This document shows, in pieces, positions 40,749-49,155 of a stretch of DNA of 54,219 nt; the stretch's first letter is position 1; each line of letters opens with the position of its first letter. The notes beneath the pieces are model-generated. The model was not told the origin of the DNA. It worked only from the letters and a program-made list of their open reading frames with translations, and searched no databases. The translations under genes and the position numbers were made by a program. Source of the DNA: Desulfobacterales bacterium (GTDB lineage: Bacteria > Desulfobacterota > Desulfobacteria > Desulfobacterales > JAHEIW01); assembly GCA_020348305.1 (NCBI GenBank), contig CP070746.1:5798489-5852707 (forward strand), given 5' to 3'.

Positions 40749-43094
40749 TTATTTCTTGGATTTACGAACTAAAAGATCGGCGATCTGACACTCAAAATCT
40801 AGACGGGTTTTTTCGTGAGCGCGTTTTTCTTCAGCAAGTTTTTCAGCAGCTTTCTGAGCATCTTCGGCCGCCGCTTGTTTGAGGGCCTTAATTTCAGCAT
40901 CTTTTTTTTCTCTTATCTTAGCCATTTCAGAAGCGTAACTTACATCCAACTCATGAAGGCCGTCCTTATATTTTTTATCGAATGCTTCAAGATCCTTTTT
41001 ATGTAGTTTTCCTTCATCCCACAATTTTTTCTGAAGTTCTTCAACGGCTAAGGTTAGCCGGGTAATTTCTTCTTCATGATCCTCTTTCAACTGTCCGATA
41101 ACTTCTTTGTGCTCTTGCTGGATTTTTTTTATTTCGTCTTGGGGATCGGTTTTTTCAGCTTTTTTAGGTTCGGCTTTTTCTTCTTGGATCTGCTTTTTAA
41201 GACGCTCTACTTCTGCGCGATGCTGATTCTCTATCTCCTTTATGGCGGATAAATTTTCGTTCTTTAAACGGTTAAATTCCGATTCAAATTGCTTTTGGGC
41301 GTCATCTAAGGCCGATTTGTGTTTAGCCATTTCAAAAGCGTGGCCTTGTTTCGAGCTCGATTTCAGCTCATCATATTCACGCTGTAGTCTTTCAAGTTCT
41401 TGTTGTGATTCGGTCTTAGCTGCTGAAATCGCTTCAGTTTTTTCTGTCTGAAGTTGGTCCTTAAGGTTCCCGATTTCAGAGCGATATTCTACTTCCACTC
41501 GTTTTAAAGTGGCCTCATGATCTTTGATTACCGCTTCGATTTTGGTGTCAACACCATTTTGTGCCTCAACAATTGCAGATTTTAGTTCAGCGATTTCATC
41601 AGCATGTTCTTGTTTTAATTTCGAGACGAACTCGTCATGCTCACGGTTAATTTTTTTGATTTCTTTCTGCAACTCGGCTTTGGCGAGTGCTTCGGAACGT
41701 TCTTTTTCAATCTGCTTTTTTAAAGAATCGACTTCTTTTTGATGTTCATCTTTTATCTTCTGAAGCGATGCTTGATAATCAGATTGCAATTGTTCTAATT
41801 TGACTTCAAATTGTTGGATTTCTTTATAGTTATTTGATGTCAATTGAGCGATTTCGTCCGCATGTTGCGCCCTGAGTTCGGCGACGCGGGCCTCATACTC
41901 ATTATGAATATTTTTCAGCTCTTTTTGAATTTCGGCTTGCAGGTTGGCTTGCTTTTTATCTTTTTCCTCTTGTATTTGCTTTTTTAATGAATCAATTGTG
42001 GTCTTGTGCTTTTCTTCGATCTTTTCTAAATCAGCACGATGCTCAGCCTTAAACTCGTCGATTTTTGAATCATAACGCTTTCTGGACTCTTCAAATGCAG
42101 TATTGAGTTTGGCCAACTCAGCCTGTGCGGCTTCATGGCCCAAGGATAGCTCTGCTTCACGAGATTTTTTTTGATCTATCTCGGTTTGAACGCTTAATAG
42201 GCGTTTTGCCAGTTCCCTGAGTCTCTCTTCGTTGACAACGAGTTTGTGCTGGCTGTCATTTAATTGTTTTTTTAGACGCCCAATCTCTTTTTCCTTACGA
42301 CTGGCAGCTTGCCGCAAACTCAAATAATCGCTTGAAAATGGAGAACTTCTCGCTTGTCGAAGGGCTTCCTCAAGCTGCTCGCGCAATTGGTTGATTTCTC
42401 TTTCCTGTTCAAGCAGACGATGTTCAAGCTCATTGTAGTTTTCCCAATCATCCTTAAGCAGGTTGTCTATCGAAAATTTTGTTTGGGCTGAGTCCAAATG
42501 GGCATCCTCTGATGAATCATCAATAACCTTGTCAAAAACTTCCCGAAGCCAGGATGGTACATCATCTTGGTCTGCGCCTAAATGATTGTTATCGAAATTT
42601 AATGCATCTTTATCGACATCAACGGATTCTGTGTTGAGTCCACCATTGGATGTGAATGGTTCATTGTCTGAATCGGTTGCGTCACTGCCGGGGGAGGAAA
42701 TGTGCTTATCGTTTGTACTTAATCCGATAAGACTGTCGATTTTTTCATAGAGTTGCTCGGAAGAAAGTTCATGTTTTTTAAGATAGGCATCTGCGTGGTA
42801 TCGATGCTTGTTATGCAACTCCATCTCAGACTTGGGGAGGCTTGCTGTGACAAGAATGACAGGAATTTGGCTGCCGCCTGCCTTTTTGATTTTGCTGCAA
42901 AGTGCGAGCCTAGATTTATCCGAATTTTCAACAGCGACAAAAACTGCATCAGGACGGATAGCCCTGACCATTCGCACACTGTCTTCGTCGGATTCTACCA
43001 ACTGAGTTTCAAATCCATAAGGTGCCAAAATATCACGCACCGTTTCAAGAAACGCATTGTCATTATCGATGACCAAAACCCGACGTTTGGCCAT
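40749..43094 (-). CDS. FrzS/AglZ-like protein: N-terminal pseudo-receiver domain plus long coiled coil
   Basis: A 781-residue protein. Residues ~1-125 have the receiver fold: RRVLVIDNDNAFLETVRDIL with the acidic pair, VILVTASLP and the conserved Lys in DAYLKKHEL. The phospho-acceptor position reads FVAVENSDKS, with Glu instead of Asp, so normal phosphorylation is unlikely. An acidic, Asn/Asp-rich linker (~130-220) follows, then a coiled coil of >500 residues (heptads such as LKKQIQEEKDKKQANLQ, repeated with EHADEIAELK). This is the plan of Myxococcus FrzS and AglZ, which localise to cell poles or adhesion complexes in type IV pilus or gliding motility. A single gene with a strong terminator, it lies near a PilZ gene and two unknown paralogues. 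Its role in motility here is inference. Confidence 0.85.
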   Translation of the reverse strand: MAKRRVLVIDNDNAFLETVRDILAPYGFETQLVESDEDSVRMVRAIRPDAVFVAVENSDKSRLALCSKIKKAGGSQIPVILVTASLPKSEMELHNKHRYHADAYLKKHELSSEQLYEKIDSLIGLSTNDKHISSPGSDATDSDNEPFTSNGGLNTESVDVDKDALNFDNNHLGADQDDVPSWLREVFDKVIDDSSEDAHLDSAQTKFSIDNLLKDDWENYNELEHRLLEQEREINQLREQLEEALRQARSSPFSSDYLSLRQAASRKEKEIGRLKKQLNDSQHKLVVNEERLRELAKRLLSVQTEIDQKKSREAELSLGHEAAQAELAKLNTAFEESRKRYDSKIDEFKAEHRADLEKIEEKHKTTIDSLKKQIQEEKDKKQANLQAEIQKELKNIHNEYEARVAELRAQHADEIAQLTSNNYKEIQQFEVKLEQLQSDYQASLQKIKDEHQKEVDSLKKQIEKERSEALAKAELQKEIKKINREHDEFVSKLKQEHADEIAELKSAIVEAQNGVDTKIEAVIKDHEATLKRVEVEYRSEIGNLKDQLQTEKTEAISAAKTESQQELERLQREYDELKSSSKQGHAFEMAKHKSALDDAQKQFESEFNRLKNENLSAIKEIENQHRAEVERLKKQIQEEKAEPKKAEKTDPQDEIKKIQQEHKEVIGQLKEDHEEEITRLTLAVEELQKKLWDEGKLHKKDLEAFDKKYKDGLHELDVSYASEMAKIREKKDAEIKALKQAAAEDAQKAAEKLAEEKRAHEKTRLDFECQIADLLVRKSKK

Positions 43095-43175
43095 AATTTC
43101 ACTCCTTTAGGACACACTGCGCCACCACGTTCCACACTATACAATGATGATTGAACAGACTGAATAAAATTCCGG

Positions 43176-43394
43176 TCATGTCAGTTTCTGAATAATGTTG
43201 TCCATCATTTCAATTTCGGCCTGTTTCGATTTAAGATAGCTAGGAATCGTTGCGCGATACATTCTACATGCCTTTAGCAGAATCTCCTTTTCGGCCGTAT
43301 TCAAATCCAAAGACCGTACAGACGCATCACCGGGCCGACTGTTTAAAATTTTTGAGTTATTCGAATCAGAAACGTTAATCTGAATGACTCCCAA
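43176..43394 (-). CDS. Small hypothetical protein (about 72 residues, TTG start)
   Basis: Read leftward from a TTG, the frame gives a short Ser/Asn-rich N-terminus and a helical, charged second half (LDLNTAEKEILLKACRMYRA, later EIEMMDNIIQKL). The second half has the look of a real helical hairpin. No clear ribosome binding site precedes the TTG, so the true start may be internal. It lies upstream of the coiled-coil gene on the same strand, 81 bases away, and could be co-transcribed. No family is recognised. Confidence 0.45.
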   Translation of the reverse strand: MGVIQINVSDSNNSKILNSRPGDASVRSLDLNTAEKEILLKACRMYRATIPSYLKSKQAEIEMMDNIIQKLT

Positions 43395-43572
43395 TGATAA
43401 AAAATTTTATTCGACTCAGGACGAACCCATATGATTGCTCTGGAAAGAAAACCCAAACCTCATTGGATTGCAAGGAAGTGAATTACGTAACTATAGGACT
43501 CAATTCCTGAGATTTGGGTCTTCTGCCTGTGCCAATTAATTTTTGAACTCAAATACGGTTACAAGTAACTTT

Positions 43573-44424
43573 TTAGCCCTTTGTAGTCGTTTGGGCTCCC
43601 GCCGGTGCCCCCGATGTTGGTGCCGCTGGTGGTCTTTCAGCCTTGGGTGGAGCAGACGGCTCTTTTTTCTCTTGTGGTGGTGCAGCAGCGGTTTTCGATT
43701 CACTTACAGTCGTCTCGGGACGTGGACGTTTTTGATCTGCCGTCACTTTTTCGCGCTTTCGAGGCGTAATTTCTTTGCGCCCATCGATGGTCACCAGAAG
43801 AACCGGTGGAATGACGTCTTCCATTTTTTTGCGATTATCGAAAAAGGCATTTCGGATGTTGGAGGCGTGAATGGCAATTTCTTCCATGTCCGCATTGCCG
43901 CTGTCCTCCAAATCAGAAATCTTATCCATTATTTCAAGAATGATTCTATTCAGCGGATCGTCTTGGCCCTTTTCCTTGTCCAGGTGTTTTCCCATCGCGT
44001 TGAGGTTGGCGATGGTGAGCGGATAAATTCGATAGCCATCCCTCGGTGAACTGTAAACCGACTGGAGCACGCCAAGAATAACGGAAAGGTTCTTGGAATA
44101 GATGCCTCCTTTATGCCATTTTGTCATCATGCCAAAAATTCGGTTAACAATATAGGCATTGGGTTGCACCGCTGAAAGCAGCAAAAACGGATCGCGCTCA
44201 CCGATAAGGGCATCAATCACCCAATGGTTCTCGATTTCAAGGATTTTTAAAAAAAGTGCGCAATTTTCGGGGGTAATCCCAACTGTACTTAGAAAATTGG
44301 CATACGTAATGGCGGCTTCAACCGCTTCGGTTGTTCTGCATTGAAAGACGCCATGCAAAAGCTGGATTTCGATATCACCAATTTTTTCTTCCGTCCAATT
44401 TTCGTTATATTCATAAAATGTCAT
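43573..44424 (-). CDS. Unknown protein, paralogue of its upstream neighbour, with Pro/Ala-rich tail
   Basis: A 283-residue cytosolic-looking protein with no signal peptide or membrane helix. Residues ~30-210 are clearly homologous to the next gene: LFLKILEIENHWVIDALIGE, DPFLLLSAVQPNAYIVNR, VYSSPRDGYRIYPLTIANL and NAFFDNRKKMEDVIPPVLLV each have close matches there. The last ~70 residues are disordered and rich in Pro, Ala, Lys and Glu (KKEPSAPPKAERPPAAP), and are absent from the paralogue. AAGGAGG precedes the ATG. I do not recognise the family. The helical pattern and context beside motility-like and PilZ proteins suggest a regulatory or scaffolding role, without proof. Confidence 0.8.
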   Translation of the reverse strand: MTFYEYNENWTEEKIGDIEIQLLHGVFQCRTTEAVEAAITYANFLSTVGITPENCALFLKILEIENHWVIDALIGERDPFLLLSAVQPNAYIVNRIFGMMTKWHKGGIYSKNLSVILGVLQSVYSSPRDGYRIYPLTIANLNAMGKHLDKEKGQDDPLNRIILEIMDKISDLEDSGNADMEEIAIHASNIRNAFFDNRKKMEDVIPPVLLVTIDGRKEITPRKREKVTADQKRPRPETTVSESKTAAAPPQEKKEPSAPPKAERPPAAPTSGAPAGAQTTTKG

Positions 44425-44457
44425 AGTATCCTCCTTAATAGGTTGCCGGGAGTAATG

Positions 44458-45153
44458 TTAACCTGTAAAAAGATAATTCGGTGCAACTTCTTCTTCGAGA
44501 TAATCTCCTCGAACAATGAGCACCTGAGGAATTATGTCTTCCAGCATCTTTGTGTTGTCAAAAAAGGCGGTCCTTATCTTGAGGGCTTGTCTGGCCACCT
44601 GTTCCATATTGTCATCTAACCGAAGTCCTTCAAGGCTTCCAATTTTTTCGAGAATATCCAACATACATCTGTTTCTGGGCTCGTCTTGGCCGCCTTCCTG
44701 CTCTAAGTGCTTCCCGAGGTTGTCGATATCCGATATCGTCAACGGGTAAATTTTGTATCCGTCTCTTGGCGAACTGTAGGCGTTTTGGAGAACTCCCAAT
44801 ACAATGGCAAGCGTTTTCGGATAAATGCCTCCCGGACGCCATCTGGTCAGTAATTGAAAGCATCTGGATACAAGGTAATTGTTGGGCGGAATTGTTGAAA
44901 GCAGCAAGAAGGGGTCATTTTCACCAATCAATTCATCCAATACCCAGTGGTTTTCAATTTCCAGCATCTTCAAGAACAACGGATAATTTTCGGAAGTCAA
45001 TCCGGACTTCCTGAGAAATTGGGCATAGCTGACACATGCCTCAACAGATTCAACAGTGCGTGCAGACATTAATTGATGAAGTACTCTGCTCTCCGTCATC
45101 GGAATTGATTCTTTTGCATCCTGCAGGGTTGTTTCATTTTCTTCTTTTGCCAT
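44458..45153 (-). CDS. Unknown protein, paralogue of its downstream neighbour
   Basis: A 231-residue protein sharing most of its length with the following gene. Matching blocks are LFLKMLEIENHWVLDELIGE, DPFLLLSTIPPNNYLVSR, LGVLQNAYSSPRDGYKIYPL and FFDNTKMLEDIIPQVLIV. Invariant text such as EIENHWV, SSPRDGY and YPLTI marks the likely functional core. The start MAKEENETT is chosen for the AGGAAAG upstream. A longer frame adds 30 unsupported residues. The two genes are 33 bases apart and plainly arose by tandem duplication. No known domain is recognised. Confidence 0.8.
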   Translation of the reverse strand: MAKEENETTLQDAKESIPMTESRVLHQLMSARTVESVEACVSYAQFLRKSGLTSENYPLFLKMLEIENHWVLDELIGENDPFLLLSTIPPNNYLVSRCFQLLTRWRPGGIYPKTLAIVLGVLQNAYSSPRDGYKIYPLTISDIDNLGKHLEQEGGQDEPRNRCMLDILEKIGSLEGLRLDDNMEQVARQALKIRTAFFDNTKMLEDIIPQVLIVRGDYLEEEVAPNYLFTG

Positions 45154-45654
45154 GATTCTTTCCTTTCCTTGATTTATTTCCAAAGATTTAAAGTTGAAAA
45201 ATATTTGATATGGCCTCGGGTCGCCATTTTCAGGCGATGTCATACTTTCTATGTTTGTCGGATATCAGGTGTCGATTTGTGTATCTGAATAGAAGTATCG
45301 ATTTTCGGATCTGAATTATAGAAGTATTCAAATTGATGTCGCTGTAGAACTTATCGAAATTATAACATTTTGTTAAAAAAGTATCAAGAAAATCATCCGA
45401 CCATATTCTTTGGTTTTCTATATTATCGGCTGGATTTCATTGAACTTTAGATAAAAAAAAGTGGAATTTATCAATTAAAGTAAAGTTTTCGCGCAGCGTG
45501 TCGATAACGTATTTAGTCTCTTTACAAAATCGAGCGAATCCTCCTCAATTGAGCCGAGCTCAATGAAGGGACACGTGTGCCGTAGTTAAATTTCGACATA
45601 AAAAGCCGGGGCCTTTGGGGCCAAATTCTCTACTTCTGAGAAAATATATCGGAC
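45154..45654. other. AT-rich divergent intergenic region
   Basis: It separates the paralogue pair from the plus-strand cNMP/PilZ gene and must hold both promoters. A short GGCC-TTTGG-GGCC hairpin lies at 45609-45622 upstream of the plus-strand gene. I compared the area with a c-di-GMP (GEMM) riboswitch and did not find the conserved core. No gene is seen. Confidence 0.4.
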
Positions 45655-46785
45655 ATGAATAATCTTCAAATCGACATTGCCGAGCAAATTACCAGTGGTT
45701 TTGTCACCATTGATTCCGTAGAAGATTTCGAAAGGCTTCTCAAACGATTTCCCGATGATCCCGCCCTTCATCGGACTTTTTCGGATTTGCTCATCAAAAA
45801 CAATTTACCCAATGCCGCTGCCGTATCCTACGGCAAGGCGGCCGGACTTTATCTCAAATCCGGTCAATTACTTCAGGCGTTGGTTTCAAAAATTTTGCAA
45901 TGTGAGCTTTATTCGCCTTCCTATAATGAAGCGCAACGTTTTTTCTTAACGTTACGGCAAAATAGCTACCCTGATTCCCCCATAAAACATTTTTTTAATA
46001 AACTTTCAAATCCCGAACTTTTAGCCCTTATGCAAAACGCAGAAATTGTTCAATTGCCTGTTGGTCAAATAGTAAAAAAGGTAGGGTATAATTAAAATGA
46101 TCTTTATTTCGTCGTTTCAGGCACCTTAAAACAAACAATCTATACGCCTTTTAAACGAAAGGGGAAAACTGTTTATAGTAAATCGAATTTTTATTTAACC
46201 GAAAACGACTTTTTTGGAGATATTTACCCATTTGAGAAGAAAAAAGTATCACTATCACACATTCAAACGATCACGCTAGTAGAATTGGTTAAGATATCCA
46301 AACCGATACTCACAAAAGCTTGCAGAAAATATCCTAATGTCAAACGCGGATTGGCAGCTCTCTTTGAATTCCAATCCGATCCCAACAAAAGAGAGTATTT
46401 GCTAAAGAACCGTCAGGGCCTAAGACATCCAATGGTAAGAAAAATGACCCTAGAGATCTATCCGGAAGCCTCCGTCAACTACCCTCTCATTCTGGAAGGG
46501 TATTCCAGGGATATTTCAATTGGAGGAACCTGTGTTGTTCTGAATGCAAAAGATGTACATGTATCAAAAAGTATCGCCTCTTTTCACAAGACTATTAAAC
46601 ACGCAAAAATCAATATGAATTTTCCAAGAGAGGGGCTCGAGCTCAAAGTTTCAGGAAAAATTATCTGGACCCAGGAAGTTTCGTTTAGAGGCGAAAGGAC
46701 ATTAGCGTTGGGCATTCATTTTCAAAATTTATCGCCTAGATTACGCGGCATGCTGTTTGTTTTCGCTGAGGGCTCAAGTAATTAA
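45655..46785 (+). pseudogene. TPR-like / cNMP-binding / PilZ protein gene interrupted by one in-frame TAA
   Basis: The same reading frame runs for 377 codons with a single TAA at 46093-46095. Before it lie an N-terminal helical TPR-like part (LLKRFPDDPALHRTFSDLLI) and the start of a cyclic-nucleotide-binding domain (IVQLPVGQIVKKVGYN). Directly after it the domain goes on as NDLYFVVSGTLKQ and DFFGDIYPF. A PilZ domain (~250-370) then follows, with RHPMVRKMTLEI, DISIGGTCVVL and LGIHFQNLS. The stop falls in the loop where relatives have GDxGDxLYF, so one base change from GAA, CAA or AAA explains it. A downstream ATG-less restart would lose the cNMP core. Either the gene is dead, the stop is read through, or it is an assembly error. 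Intact, it would link a cyclic nucleotide to c-di-GMP output. Confidence 0.8.
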
Positions 46786-46792
46786 CTGATAC

Positions 46793-46820
46793 CCCCATTG
46801 AGCGCAAACGCTCAATGGGG
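46793..46820. terminator. 12-bp hairpin between convergent genes
   Basis: CCCCATTGAGCG and CGCTCAATGGGG pair perfectly around CAAA. The hairpin lies 8 bases after the stop of the cNMP/PilZ gene and ~50 bases after the stop of the facing glycosyltransferase operon. The T-run is weak on both sides, so efficiency is uncertain. Confidence 0.75.
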
Positions 46821-46873
46821 TATTTAGTCGTTATCCGTTATTCGTTAATTGAATTTTTGCTGTGGGCCAAATA

Positions 46874-48199
46874 TTATTTCATACTGGTTTTCTGAGCATC
46901 GGTGGATGATCGAGATGTTGTTGGCTTGCGTCGCATGGGTTGATCCGTGATGGCGGAGGAATACGGATGAATCCATTCTTCTGTGCTGAGACCTGGGGCG
47001 ATGGCCTTTGGCTGAACAGCTTTTTGGAGTGAAAAAATGAGCTTTTCGTAGAGATGATCCAGTTTTTCAACCATCGCTTCCAGACTAAACCGGCGACAAT
47101 ACAATCTTCCCGCCGCTCCCATTTTTTTTGCTTCCGACGGATTGTTTACAAACCATAAGATAGCTTCGGCCAAGGCTTGCTCGTCACCCGGCGGCACCAA
47201 CAGCCCTGTTTTTTGATCTTTAACTAAATCCGGAATTCCGCCTACCCTACTGGCTACAATAGGTTTTCCGGCGGCCATGGCCTCAACCAGCACACGACCC
47301 ATACCTTCATTGAGAGACGGCAGCACAAAAATATCAAAAATCTGCATAATTTCTGAGATATCATCACGCCACCCCAAGAAATGAACTCTACCATATGCAT
47401 TTAATTGAAGTGTTAGAGCTCGCAAATCTACGTCCAAATTGCCTTTGCCGACAAACACCAAGGAGGTATCCGGATGTTCCTTCCAAACTTTTGGCATCGC
47501 TTGCAACAGGTGCATCGGGCCTTTGATGGGCAGCAGCCAGCCGACGAATCCGATCAGCAATCCGTTTGGCAGCAGTCCCAACGATTGCTTTTTTTCAATG
47601 GCATTGACCGGGGCTGAAACATAACAACGGGTGTCCACCCCACTGTGAATGGTTAGCAGGTTTTTCGCTCGGCCCACAGCCAGATTGACATAATCTTGCT
47701 TTTCCCCCTCAGTCAACGCGATAATTCGATTCGTAATGGAAGCGAACCATTTTTCGATCCAAAGAAAAATCTTGGATGTTTGGGGATTAAAATGGCCGTA
47801 AAAAACATGGCCGTGAGGGGTATGAATAATAATGGGAACACAGGCCAACTTCGCTGCCAAGCGGCCCAGGATACCAGCCTTGGAAGAATGCGTGTGAACA
47901 ATAGCCGGTTTTTCTTTTACTATTAGCCATATCAAAAATAATATTGTGCGAATGTCTTTGGCCGGATGGATTCGACGCAAAAGCGAAGAAATGCATATGA
48001 ACCTGACGCCGCTTTGCTTGGCTTCATCAATGGCCTTTTTGACGCTGCGCTTCTCTGAATCCGTCATATGCGATTCCAGAGAAGGGCCGTGCACTAAAAC
48101 CATCTCGTATTTTGAGCTCAATTCCCGGCAGGTCAACAGGGTGTTTTGAGCAGATCCGCCCATGTCCAGGCGCGTGATGATGTGAAGAATTTTTTTCAA
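46874..48199 (-). CDS. Glycosyltransferase family 4 (GT-B)
   Basis: A 441-residue cytosolic retaining glycosyltransferase. MKKILHIITRLDMGGSAQNT shows the N-terminal Rossmann start with the donor-side GG, HTHSSKAGILGRLAAKLA follows, and the GT4 donor site is FVLPSLNEGMGRVLVEAMAAGKPIVA (E-x7-E pattern). The C-terminal ~45 residues are basic and disordered. It probably adds a hexose or similar sugar to a lipid-linked glycan at the inner membrane. It is the last gene of the tight minus-strand glycan operon and overlaps the methyltransferase gene by ATGA. Confidence 0.92.
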   Translation of the reverse strand: MKKILHIITRLDMGGSAQNTLLTCRELSSKYEMVLVHGPSLESHMTDSEKRSVKKAIDEAKQSGVRFICISSLLRRIHPAKDIRTILFLIWLIVKEKPAIVHTHSSKAGILGRLAAKLACVPIIIHTPHGHVFYGHFNPQTSKIFLWIEKWFASITNRIIALTEGEKQDYVNLAVGRAKNLLTIHSGVDTRCYVSAPVNAIEKKQSLGLLPNGLLIGFVGWLLPIKGPMHLLQAMPKVWKEHPDTSLVFVGKGNLDVDLRALTLQLNAYGRVHFLGWRDDISEIMQIFDIFVLPSLNEGMGRVLVEAMAAGKPIVASRVGGIPDLVKDQKTGLLVPPGDEQALAEAILWFVNNPSEAKKMGAAGRLYCRRFSLEAMVEKLDHLYEKLIFSLQKAVQPKAIAPGLSTEEWIHPYSSAITDQPMRRKPTTSRSSTDAQKTSMK

Positions 48200-49080
48200 C
48201 GAAGAGTATCTTCTTTCTCAGGTTTTTCGGCCCAGATCAAAAGAGATGGACCGATTATCCATTTTTTTCTGCTCAAGCCAAAAATAGCCTTCGAGAATAA
48301 ATTTGTAAGATGCTTTAAGATCTTTACCAGCCCCGTTATTGTGACGTGGCCGTATGGGTCGCCAATTGTCAGAGGAGAATTGGTAATTTGAATATTTGTA
48401 AATCCCAACCGGGATAATAAAGTATCTATGGATTTAGAATTAAAGCAGTAGGGATGAAAAACCGAAGGGTATTTTATTCCCAATTTTCGGCCGATAGCTT
48501 TGAATGGCAGGTATGCATAGTAAACAAATTTTTGAAACAAGACATTTCGAACCCTTATACCAAGAATTCCTCCATTTCTTAATATTCGGTAACATTCTTT
48601 TAGCTCGCGGGAAGGATCATCAACCATTAACAAAACATCCCACAAAGTTATCGCACCAAAAAAATCGTCAGGATAGCGTGCTTCTTTCAACCTGCCATGA
48701 AAGACGTTTTCGGTTGCCAGTCTTTGCTTTGCTTCATTTGCCAATGTATTGGTCAATTCTGCTCCATATACTTGCCATCCAAATTTATTTGCCAATTCAA
48801 GAAAATAGCCCGAGCCACATCCTATATCCAAAATGGACCAATTTTTTTTATCAATCGAAGTTGAAAGATAATCCATCACATACTTAAAAAAGAAAAATTT
48901 TGAGGATGCAACACGGGACCGCGGATCATCATTTTGGTAATGTCCCACAATGCTCGATTTTGTGGCAGCCCTTTTATCCCGAGATTGAAATAAAAGACCG
49001 CAGCTTTGGCAGCTAAAAAAATCTTCAAACCCGAGCGGCTGACATTTTAAATTATCTGAGAGGCAACAAACACAATGCAT
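48196..49080 (-). CDS. Class I SAM-dependent methyltransferase with N-terminal zinc-finger-like motif
   Basis: A 294-residue protein. The N-terminus carries two CxxC pairs (CVCC and CQSCGLLFQSR), as in sugar C-methyltransferases with a small metal-binding module. Motif I of the methyltransferase fold is SILDIGCGSGYFLELA, then FGAITLWDVLLMVDDP, motif IV-like, and YRILRNGGILGIRV. It probably methylates a sugar or glycan intermediate in this operon. The last ~60 residues are hydrophobic and basic (LTNLFSKAIFGLSRKK). It overlaps the following glycosyltransferase gene by 4 bases. Confidence 0.9.
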   Translation of the reverse strand: MHCVCCLSDNLKCQPLGFEDFFSCQSCGLLFQSRDKRAATKSSIVGHYQNDDPRSRVASSKFFFFKYVMDYLSTSIDKKNWSILDIGCGSGYFLELANKFGWQVYGAELTNTLANEAKQRLATENVFHGRLKEARYPDDFFGAITLWDVLLMVDDPSRELKECYRILRNGGILGIRVRNVLFQKFVYYAYLPFKAIGRKLGIKYPSVFHPYCFNSKSIDTLLSRLGFTNIQITNSPLTIGDPYGHVTITGLVKILKHLTNLFSKAIFGLSRKKWIIGPSLLIWAEKPEKEDTLR

Positions 49081-49155
49081 AATTAAATTGGATTCGGTCT
49101 TCGTCTAGTTAAATTACACTTTATTTTGATTTCGCTATGAAATTTACTAAAATAG

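Noticed and set aside
45590-45630. Possible c-di-GMP riboswitch upstream of the PilZ gene
   Set aside because: Only a short GGCC hairpin is seen; the conserved GEMM core and tetraloop-receptor pattern are absent.
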